Positions 57,201 to 64,000 of a stretch of 64,000 nt of DNA are shown here, one piece after another. The stretch is taken from contig NC_083524.1 in NCBI RefSeq assembly GCF_032362555.1, positions 3,582,001-3,646,000 on the forward strand, given 5' to 3'. This stretch comes from Amyelois transitella. Lineage: Eukaryota > Arthropoda > Insecta > Lepidoptera > Pyralidae. The number at the start of each line of letters is the position of its first letter. Position 1 is the stretch's first letter. A model generated the notes under the pieces. The model did no database searches, was not told where the DNA came from, and saw nothing but the letters and a program-made list of their open reading frames with translations. The position numbers and the translations under genes were made by a program.

Positions 57201-59799
57201 TTAGTGGACCATAAATGAAAAAAATATATATATTGTGTTGATACATCGCAAATGCATTCAAACCCACACTGTAGCAATAAAAATAATATAAGTCATGCTT
57301 ACTGATCTGCCTAAACTTACTTTTTGGACACTACTGAAAGATATTTCTAACACGAAGAATATACACAAAAGTCACATCTTTCCAAAAAAAAAATGCAAAT
57401 AGCATTTTCCAAAAGCTTCGGTATGCGGTCGTAACTATAATACTTTATACTACATGTGATTTGATGTAAGTCGGTAGTGAATTCTCCAGCCATCTAGCAT
57501 TCTAGCGTAGTACTGTCTGCATGGTAGAATATCATATGCTATATGCTTGCTTAGTAATGTGTGATTGAGTTGCCCCGTACCTTTCCCTGTCTCAGACGAA
57601 GGTACAGTATTACATATCGACTGAGCTTTGTGTGTTTAAGTAGTGTAGTTGTCATGTCTGAAATTAGGTTTTTGGATATATCGTTGAATCTAAATGTTTT
57701 AATAAATTTACAAATTCAATTGTAACTACTACTCTCTGTATAGAGTTAAATGTGAAATGATTGAATTATTCGTCAAAAGTTAATGTTATGATCCTCTCAT
57801 ATTTTTGTTTCACTTTACTATTTAGACGGAAGATTCGGTAAAAAACTTAATTGGGTGGGTTGATTGAATTGATTAACTTTTATACTGCTAAAACGATTTT
57901 TTATTATAACAGCATTCAACATTTTAGTAATTATGGGAAATAATTTTGATTTGGACCGAGGGTACTTAATAAAGTTGTAAATCCATGACCGAATCTATCC
58001 AAAACATAGTTGTACAGACTTATCATTTATTTTTGTACACATTCCATGAAACTTGCCACGTTAAGATGCGGTAAGTGAGCAACGACTCCCACCAACACAA
58101 AGCTCAGTCGCTCCCTATCCTTTCCCGAGCCGGCGTTGAATACGGTATCTCCGTCTGGCAGCGAGACGAGAGGTGGCAGCCAACCAACAGCGGTGTCTTT
58201 ACTTTCAGGAGGATTCGTATTCCGACGAAGACTCGGGCACTGAAGAGGTATCCGACGCGGACGATTGATGCAAGACCCTAATCCGTCCGCCTTAGCGTGA
58301 TATCTGATACCACACGGGCGGACAACGATTTTAACTCACGCGCGTTTACTTGTCGTGACGGCTTTCTCCGGATATCATGTCGGAATGTTCCTACTTGACA
58401 TTTTCTCGTCATATAGTATAAGTTTGGACGGTTCAGTGATTATTTTCGTACAAACAACAACTTATTTTTTGTTGGAGTATCTTGTTGTATGTATTGAAAT
58501 ATGTAAGTGTATTAAAAAGGGACCAGCCCTCGCTTTTGCAACCGTCGACAGTTCATTTTACCTTTTACTTCGAAATTTAAACTAAAAATGTTTGAGCGTT
58601 ACTCTAACGAATACTCCTGCGATGCATCGGGTCGTCCCAAATTTATAGTGTTTGTGCTAGACTTTTTATATTTAATTTTTTACGTGGCTAGTTTGTTTAG
58701 AAGACGAAGAAAAAGAGATTCAAATGTTTCCTTATACTAACTATTTTTAATTTTAAAAGTTAAAAGTTTTGTTAAAATTATTTCTTAGGTTCTTTTTACG
58801 CTTTTCCTTCGTCTTCCAAAAACGAGACTAGTGTTCTATGCATGGTTTATCTCCGGATAAGATAAATATGTTTTAGAGACAATGGTTTGCTGATGTGAAC
58901 CCGTTTTAGATTTAGAGCGAGAACTGTTTAAGGTGCCTTCTTATCGAGTAATGTATAATATTGCATGTTAGATGTCTGTTATGTTACCCTATATTGCATT
59001 TCTAGTTATACAATTTCACGTTTTTATTTATTATACAGTAATTATAGTGTGTATTTTTGTTTACGAATTTTACATGTTCGTTTGTGTACTTTGAAATTTC
59101 ATGTGATATTATTATTCTGTAAGGCTATTGATGTATGTCTAAATTGATGTGTTGTCATTCCATTCTGACGCTTTCTTACGCTCGCCAACGTTAAGAACGG
59201 ACGGCTCTTAGTGAATCTCTTGTTATAGTGCCAAAATGCATTTTATATCATCACTTATTTATCGTTACTGTGATCTTCGGAAATGTATTTAGTAATAACT
59301 TGACAGCAGCTCGGTCGAATAGATGTATATTTTTTATTTATATAACTTTCTATTGAAGTTAGCATAATACGGTCAATGTTTAGCAGCTCTCGTCGTATAT
59401 ACCGGTTATGGCTTGTGTTTCGGCATGGTGTCACTACGATGACATTAAATTGTATTGCTTTTTACCACAGTCTTTTTTTTTATATCCCGGTTTGCATGAT
59501 TAGTTTGTGCGAGTTTGCGGAATGCAGATGGTTGCAGAATTCACGTTTTATCGATAAGGTAATATATATGTGTCGCATAATTTATCAATTTAATGATCGT
59601 CTTACTCGCTACTTGTATCGCGATGTCGCTGTACAAGTAGCTAGTATTAATGGTTAATGTTGGGTGATTTTGTCAGGAGGAAGAGGAATGTTCGACGGAA
59701 GAGAGCGAAGACGACGAGCCGGCGCCGCGGAGACGCGCCAACAAGCGCGTCGGCAACAAGGCGGGCCACGACAACCCCGCCGAGTGCAAGCACCAGTAG
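45411..59799 (+). CDS. Nap1: nucleosome assembly protein 1 (NAP1)
   Basis: Histone chaperone that carries H2A-H2B and assists nucleosome assembly; shuttles between cytoplasm and nucleus. Coding exons: 45411-45517, 53328-53535, 53772-53929, 54812-54942, 55241-55401, 55771-55959, 56728-56850, then 59677-59799 directly (399 aa) or with cassette 58209-58247 (412 aa); reading through the cassette stops at 58268 (378 aa). All joins are GT-AG and in phase. The NAP domain runs from about residue 60 to 345 (VRRRIRALRSLQKEF, GVPNFWYTIFRN, SFFNFFTPPTMP). Basic KKKQKHK at 273-279 may be a nuclear signal. A GAC-repeat-encoded run of seven Asp starts the acidic tail. The longest form ends NPAECKHQ, a CaaX-like box comparable with the CKQQ of vertebrate NAP1L1. 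The ATG follows acceptor TGTTTTAG at 45398. Confidence 0.93.
47656..50466 (-). CDS. LINE ORF2: endonuclease and reverse transcriptase
   Basis: 936-residue polyprotein that nicks target DNA and copies the element RNA. The N-terminal apurinic-like endonuclease shows FLSFNCLF, LALQETCL, YMPNN, ILGDFNAHP and the closing VSDHIPL. The reverse transcriptase follows, with KGNYRPISLATTIAKVFD, CFLDLSTAFDLVSYNKL, ESGVRQGGLTSPTLFN and the catalytic YADD at residues 715-718. A thumb and C-terminal region follow, without an RNase H motif that I can see. The frame is intact throughout. It starts about 20 nt after the ORF1 stop, suggesting reinitiation or a bicistronic arrangement as in other LINEs. Confidence 0.93.
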   Translation of the reverse strand: MDLQPQHNLTFLSFNCLFVTRSFVDLQNLCKVADVLALQETCLLPHEIPLLGTISNYFDYTGKSAVDTSAGPLIGRPYGGVAILWRKGIFDQVNILNCTSDRLVAIRVTLGQCSLIVFSVYMPNNSQKNLPIMTEILGEINAIADQENVENIYILGDFNAHPHELFYNELSSFCSDLSWVCADVEKIGLQSNTYTYVSAAHGCKRWLDHCVVSDAAWKTVVEVGVIEDVFVSDHIPLYVKSDISILRPELASSLLHRSTVVWGAREEKQVARYSELCNHSLSEVDFPPEFTECSRGACSLSGHKLVLDRLYSDIVKSLSEAASKTSERSEGGKSSYKHLCGWNKHVHEAHRVARLNYRLWLLYNRPSSGRIYVQMKESRKIFKSRLQWCQKNQDILKMNVLAKYRAEKRFDRFWKATKRLDVRPGLPASVEGESEPISIANMFRNHFRVSSQLGPSAPSYVELSGQTPLICISAKQIKMAINGMSGGKSPGHDGISVEHLKHAGAHLPRVLALFFTMCISHSYLPHEMLKTVVIPIVKNRAGDVSVKGNYRPISLATTIAKVFDSVLNSILQKFADIHDAQFGFRTKLSTESAIVSLKHTVKYYTSRRTQVYGCFLDLSTAFDLVSYNKLWSKLSEGGMPAEIINIFKFWYANQSNVVKWAGAFSEPYVLESGVRQGGLTSPTLFNIYINDLIVELSSMRVGCRLDGVNLNNISYADDMVLLSPTVGGINTLLEVCQTYAANHGLIYNVRKTEYMVFEAPGNRPNVTLSITLGGVEIKRVTKFKYLGHIVTEDLKDDEDIDRERRALAVRGNMLIRRFSRCTEDVKITLFKSYCQNMYTGSLWVGCTQKAMDALRVLYNNVFRMMLGLPRFCSASGMFAEYQVDSFAAIMRKKTSSLIFRIRDSPNSILKTLADRFSSPLWAVFVRRVICERNEPI
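50488..51973 (-). pseudogene. LINE ORF1, split by a frame change at an A9 run
   Basis: The ORF1 region lies in two overlapping frames: 51973-51755 (72 aa, MANIDIVKCSNCN...) and 51807-50488 (439 aa). The first has a Cys pair and a helical segment; the second has DLDDIIALMKGG, RIPPVTFDHVDATTFIKELL, a coiled-coil-like stretch to residue 115, a serine/threonine-rich middle and a C-terminal part that looks RNA-recognition-like (KIPLLISNVSKDASEEDI). This looks like one RNA-binding protein interrupted at nine consecutive A residues (51788-51780). A sequencing or slippage error, a real mutation, or programmed frameshifting are all possible. Confidence 0.75.
52209..52271. repeat. inverted repeat, 14-nt arms
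   Basis: TGGATTTGCGGCTA at 52209-52222 pairs exactly with 52258-52271 across a 35-nt spacer. May be a tiny foldback element; NAP1 intron 2. Confidence 0.6.
52379..52638 (+). repeat. R1 repeat copy, NAP1 intron 2
   Basis: Forward copy from GGTGTGGTTCCCGACACC to the ATATATATGTACATATGTA tail, with all internal blocks. Confidence 0.85.
54177..54454 (-). repeat. family A SINE with 32-nt poly(T)/poly(A) tail, NAP1 intron 4
   Basis: Reverse copy; head GACGGCCTCTGTGGCGCAGC at the right, box B GGGTTCGAATCCCGG, tail at left followed by 32 consecutive T (54177-54208), i.e. an A tail on the SINE strand. The long tail and low divergence suggest a recent retroposition. Confidence 0.8.
54612..54745 (+). 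repeat. intronic block duplicated in NAP1, copy 1
   Basis: CGACTCTTCTGATA...TAGTGAAA, then a nearly identical 65-bp core (ATGATGACAATCAACACCAA to CATCACCAACTGAAG). It ends 66 nt before the exon at 54812. Confidence 0.75.
55437..55531. repeat. foldback repeat copy (family F), NAP1 intron 6
   Basis: GGCACGCGCTATGCCGTTTT and GACGTGAAACGGGACAGCGAT match the 6053-6165 copy. Confidence 0.5.
55542..55703 (+). repeat. intronic block duplicated in NAP1, copy 2
   Basis: Same blocks as 54612-54745, with a small insertion of A-rich sequence in the middle. It ends 67 nt before the exon at 55771. Confidence 0.75.
56160..56262 (+). repeat. family B SINE fragment, NAP1 intron 7
   Basis: GGAGGTCAGAAAAGAGTCGC and CCTGACTCACCAATCCAGG match the body of the 35760-36118 copy. 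Confidence 0.55.
56879..57058 (+). mobile_element. Helitron-like element (family H1), NAP1 intron 8
   Basis: Cleanest copy: A | TCACTACATAGTATAAAAC ... hairpin ACCCGTGCGAAGCCGGGG/CGGGT ... CGCTAG | T, 180 bp. Starts 28 nt after the exon 8 donor. Confidence 0.7.
58209..58268 (+). CDS. Nap1: NAP1 alternative exon: cassette or early stop
   Basis: After acceptor CTTTACTTTCAG the frame reads EDSYSDEDSGTEE and then either splices at GAAGAG|GTATCC (donor at 58248) or continues VSDADD to TGA at 58268. Both options keep the frame from exon 56728-56850. This gives an acidic insert of 13 residues or a C terminus without the CaaX-like box. Confidence 0.7.
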   Translation, partial: EDSYSDEDSGTEEVSDADD

Positions 59800-61470
59800 C
59801 GGGCGCCGGCGGTCTGCAGCGCACTTGCGGCACGATGCGGTGCTGACACGCCGCTACAATATTAAATTGGCTATTTTTGTATGACTGACGGTGCAACAGT
59901 GAACTGGACTATTAATTTTTACCACCCATTTTTATATATCTATTAAGCTGTGCTCTCGGTAGACAAACTGTTGGCGGCCGATTGAGTTTGCGGCTACCGA
60001 TTTAGTAAGCACTTCCATGTATTTGAAATGCAGTGTTCACAATTTTGGGTGCTAATTTTGCGGTGTGACGCGCGGCGATTATCTCAGTGAGCGGCCAATT
60101 CCCAGCAAAACCGCTTCCAGTCGGCGGCGGCGATATGGCTTGCGACGTACGAAAATTGATCTGAGTTTGTATCTAGCTAATTAAAATTTCAGTTCGCTAC
60201 GGCTCACTCAGTCGGCCGCTAACAGTTAACTTACTGGGAATACAGCCTTATGATTTGGCCAGTTCTTGGATATAAACAAAGGGACGTTACTAAGACTTAG
60301 CTAGGCCCTACAATATGTTTCCTTTCATTGATGCTTTATTTTATAATCTCTGATACACCAGTGCGGTATGTTTAGGTGAATTTTCGTCATTTATGCGCAG
60401 ACGCAGTCTTGTATACAATATAACTTGGTAGCATAGTGGCGCTTCGCATCGGTGCATATCGCAAGTGCGTTCAGAGTTTAAACATTCGCGTGGTGCTGTA
60501 ACGATTAAAATTTTGTACACAGTTATCGCTACTTGTTCAGATTTAACGTTCGAAACTCGTGACGACTTTGCTTTTTTCACTCGACGCGTTACTGTGAATA
60601 GACAGCACATGTTGCTCAAATTGCCTTATAAGGACAATGCTGTTAAGTGAAACATATTTTGTTTACAACCTCGCAATAGATTAGCAGTCGGTTTCCACAT
60701 TCCCGGGTTATGTAGTTGGGATGTATTGTTAAGTGTTGTCCGCCTTTTTTGTCGGTAATTTCTTCCCATTATTATTATACAGGCTGTAGAAAATTGGTAT
60801 ATCATACTTTTGGAAGCCAATGTATTCAATAGCCAATGAGACGTGAGTAAAAAATGATTGAAAAATGTGCATGTAACAGCGAGTTATACAATTTGTAGGT
60901 GATTGTAATTTTTTTTTTTAATTTCGTCGAATGTTATTGTGGAATAATTTACTAGGTAATGAGTACACTGACCTCCAAAAGTATTGCTATATATCCTATT
61001 CTGTGTACTTGTAATATAATGGTGTCGAGGCATGTTAGTTGCTAGTTTTCAAGGCGCTTGTGATATACTTGCACTGCCCTTGTCAACAACTATAGTTAAC
61101 GGTCTATAAGACGGTATTGTTTTTAACGTTAAAATACTGCGCCCGTGCAAGGCGTTACATGATTCCGTGCATTGATATTATGTGCGAAAATAGTGTCATA
61201 GCATTAGGGTAATTTAACATTGTTTGGTCGAAAGTATCTCTGGTAGATAAGTATTCGTTGGTCATTTTGGTATGTACAGAATTCAATGTGATTTATTTTA
61301 GATGCTTATTTTTATCTGAGGTGATCAGATTGTAATTAGTGACGGAAGGACGCCACGTAACCCCAGTGTCGTGTAACTGGATTAGTGTAAAGCTGAATCG
61401 CGTACACCAGCTTTAGGATATTTGTACACAACTTTTTAAATAAATTTAATAATTAAACAGTATATTTCTT
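59800..61470 (+). other. NAP1 3' UTR (probable)
   Basis: Follows the distal stop. It is less AT-rich at first, without recognised repeats, and contains AAATAAATTTAATAATTAAAC around 61437-61457, which offers an AATAAA signal at a suitable distance. Confidence 0.5.
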
Positions 61471-64000
61471 TTATTTCTATCTTGTGATAGCTGCTAACCC
61501 TATTTGGGGTTTATTTATTTAAACTTCATTGCACAAAATACAAACAGTCGACCATTGGGTCTGACGCATAACTTTCTGTGGGTTGGTTTATGAGGTTATT
61601 ATTTAATAGCATTTATTTTCCTTGCATGATGTTGAACCTAGAAATTAAAAAATTGACACGAATTTTGCAGTCATTAATTTCTGTTCGCAATTTGAAGCAT
61701 AGCTTATATTATGAGAGCCAAAATGTATTTTTAGTATGAATGGTAACATTGATCAATGATCATTTAATAATAATAAAAACATTTTTTTCGAAAGATCACT
61801 TTATTAACTTTCAAAAATGTAACAATAGGTATATTTAGGTATCACGTTATGTCTTTTGTTACACAAAGTCAGATCTGGGGTTTCTAAAACATTTACATCG
61901 GGATAAACTTCTAAATGTAAATCTACTTTGAGATAATTTAATCCGCATGGAAGATCAAAAATCCATTTGGAAGATGAAAGAAAATACACGGAGTTACATC
62001 ATCACAAATTAGACCTCATGGTAAGTACAGTTTGCTCAGGAGATAATTGTGCCACCTCGCCTTGAATTGATGTATGGGACGTGGGCCAGTTATCTCCTGA
62101 GCCGTGTGAACCTGTAGTAATAAGAATCGTGTTAAATTATTTAATTTACAGGCCTTGCACCGCTTTTTTTATATTTCTTCAAATCACAGATCTAGCTAGT
62201 CCCCGCGAGTGTCATCGCGTGCCAAAATGGCGGTCAATGCACAACTTTTCTAAAGCTTTATATCTGATGTGATGTCTGTGTTGTGCTGTATCACTAAAAT
62301 CTTTATGGTTGGAATAAGAGGTTACCTCCCGTACACTTAAAATACATTAACATCTTTAGACACCTTTTTCATTCAGATTGGATAGTTTCATTGAACTGGC
62401 GGTATCTAGCTAGATATATGTCTGCTATTTCGATATTTTTTGTACATTATTACGTATATAGCGTGTGAGTAAATAATGAAATTGTAATCAATGAGGAACT
62501 TCATTCGCTTTCAGTTGACTTTTCAATTTGTACCTACATACAATACAAATTAGAATTGACTTATAGAACGGACTTTTAATTTTGTAGATTTAACAGAAAT
62601 GTAAAAAGAACGCAAGTAAACCACGTGTTAATTGTTGCTTCACACATTCTGTGCCAAACAGGTGCGAACGGATACATTCAAGAAGCGGTTAATCTAGTAC
62701 AGTAGTTACTTTTATTTATCAAACTCCTTAATTTGTACTCTAAAACAAGTCATTTAAGTACTATAGTCATACTAGTTCAAAAAAATTATGCAATCGTTAA
62801 TTGATGAATTGCAATGTTACATTTTAACGGATAACTAAAAATGAAAATAATAATAATATAACTGATATAATGGCAGCGTATTAATTTCCTAAATCTTCAA
62901 ATACAGCCATTCAAAAATTTATACAAAATTTGAGCCATGCACGGTTTCAGTCTGTCTATTAGCACCAAATCGCCTTAAATTAATCATACAGCTAAGGGTA
63001 TTGCTACACAAACAAACAGGGAATGACATACAATGATAATGTTATTGAGAGCATACTTCCACAAATCAATATAAAGGTAATTGTGGTCCAGTTCAGCAAA
63101 TTTTATCATTTCTATGTGTTGTTTTCACCGAAGCTTCATTTTGAAAAAATTTAGATTTTTTTTCTTTTTAAAAGAGCTGTGATCGTAACGGGTATAGAAG
63201 AGACAGATATAAGATTTTATGAAAATAATTTGCTCCAGTAATATCGGTGAAAACAGGCAGGTATATTTAGAAATGAAGTTTCATCTTAATATTGTAATTA
63301 CTAATTACCTAGGATGATATTCTACCTACTATTGATAGCTGTTATTTTTTGTTTTCAATTCGACAGAAGCCGCTGGTCAAATATTATTTTGAAAATATAA
63401 TTATTCAAATATATACTGCGAGACTTTATTCATAGTTACAACATATAAAACATTTCTCAAAATTTAATTTGCTATTTTAATTTTATCGTTTTTATAAAAA
63501 AATATCGAAATGTCACAAATTAAATTCTCAGAAGTTTGCAACATGACGTAAAATTGATTTCATGATAAACCAGCTTTTAAACACGAATTTATTCAAACAG
63601 TTATAAAAAAAGATGTTCACAAGTAGGTAATCAATACTACAACATGAATTATTGTTCGTCTATTTGCATTTTCTGATTTAATAAAGAACGAGACAACGCA
63701 TATGCATTGCAATTTGGTCAAACCATGGTCAATACTTTATATAGTCAAATCCCATTTAGTTTAGAGGAATTTAACTTTTCACAAATATGTTAATAACAAT
63801 CCTACATATCACTTATATCTACGCATCAAGGCATTAACGATACAATTGATCTAAAGTTTCGTTATTATTATAATTATAAAAAAACATGGGGATGAAGTTG
63901 TTGAGATTAAAAAAAAAATTAGAAATACTTATCGTTGTAAAAAAAGGAAATTATTGAAATACATCGCAAATTTTGATAAATAAATAAAATAAAAAAAAAT
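61471..64000. other. unassigned right end of window
   Basis: AT-rich with no recognised gene or repeat. A minus-strand frame at 61989-61804 ends next to an AATAAA (about 61799-61804) but has no clear acceptor. A stem with 13-nt arms lies at 62034-62102. Confidence 0.4.
62034..62102. repeat. inverted repeat, 13-nt arms
   Basis: GCTCAGGAGATAA at 62034-62046 pairs exactly with 62090-62102 across 43 nt. Function unknown. Confidence 0.6.

Noticed and set aside
59654-59896. Frames on both strands over the last NAP1 exon
   Set aside because: Shadows of the GC-rich acidic exon; only the frame ending NPAECKHQ continues NAP1.
61804-61989. Minus-strand 61-aa frame followed at once by AATAAA
   Set aside because: Protein-like composition, but no acceptor site between the upstream in-frame stop and the frame, and no recognised family.

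Overview
The window is animal nuclear DNA, almost certainly from a moth or butterfly. The evidence is AT-rich sequence, GT-AG introns, four metazoan gene models that join in phase, and repeats of a lepidopteran character: Helitron-like elements ending in CTAG, tRNA-derived SINEs, (ATGT)n-tailed repeats, piggyBac, mariner and hAT transposons and a LINE. All calls come from reading the sequence; no database search was run.

Layout. (1) 1-1858: a piggyBac-like transposon cut by the left window edge. (2) 4300-6694, minus: a three-exon alpha-1,3-fucosyltransferase (GT10) of 385 aa. (3) 6695-24765: long gene-poor stretch with a frameshifted mariner (11753-12825), many repeat fragments and two abutting perfect palindromes (22962-23053). 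(4) 24766-32271, plus: a nine-exon TCP11-like gene of 496 aa whose introns are crowded with repeats lying next to splice sites. (5) 34514-41047, minus: PAF1, the RNA polymerase II elongation complex subunit, with an unusually long arginine/serine-rich tail and two possible 3' ends. (6) 41714-45034: an apparently intact hAT transposon with terminal inverted repeats and a perfect 8-bp target duplication, sitting on the probable first splice donor of the next gene. (7) 45411-59799, plus: NAP1 (nucleosome assembly protein 1), with an antisense LINE of about 4.6 kb in intron 2 and alternative C-terminal exons, one ending in a CaaX-like box. (8) 59800-64000: NAP1 3' UTR and sequence without a recognised gene.

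PAF1 and NAP1 are head to head, about 0.6 kb apart, and both act on transcribed chromatin, so a shared promoter is plausible. TCP11L and PAF1 converge. The most interesting points are the hAT insertion that copies a splice donor, TCP11L exon 5 framed within 15 nt on each side by inverted copies of one repeat, the alternative NAP1 tails, a repeated intronic block at matching distances upstream of two NAP1 exons, and the RS-rich PAF1 tail.
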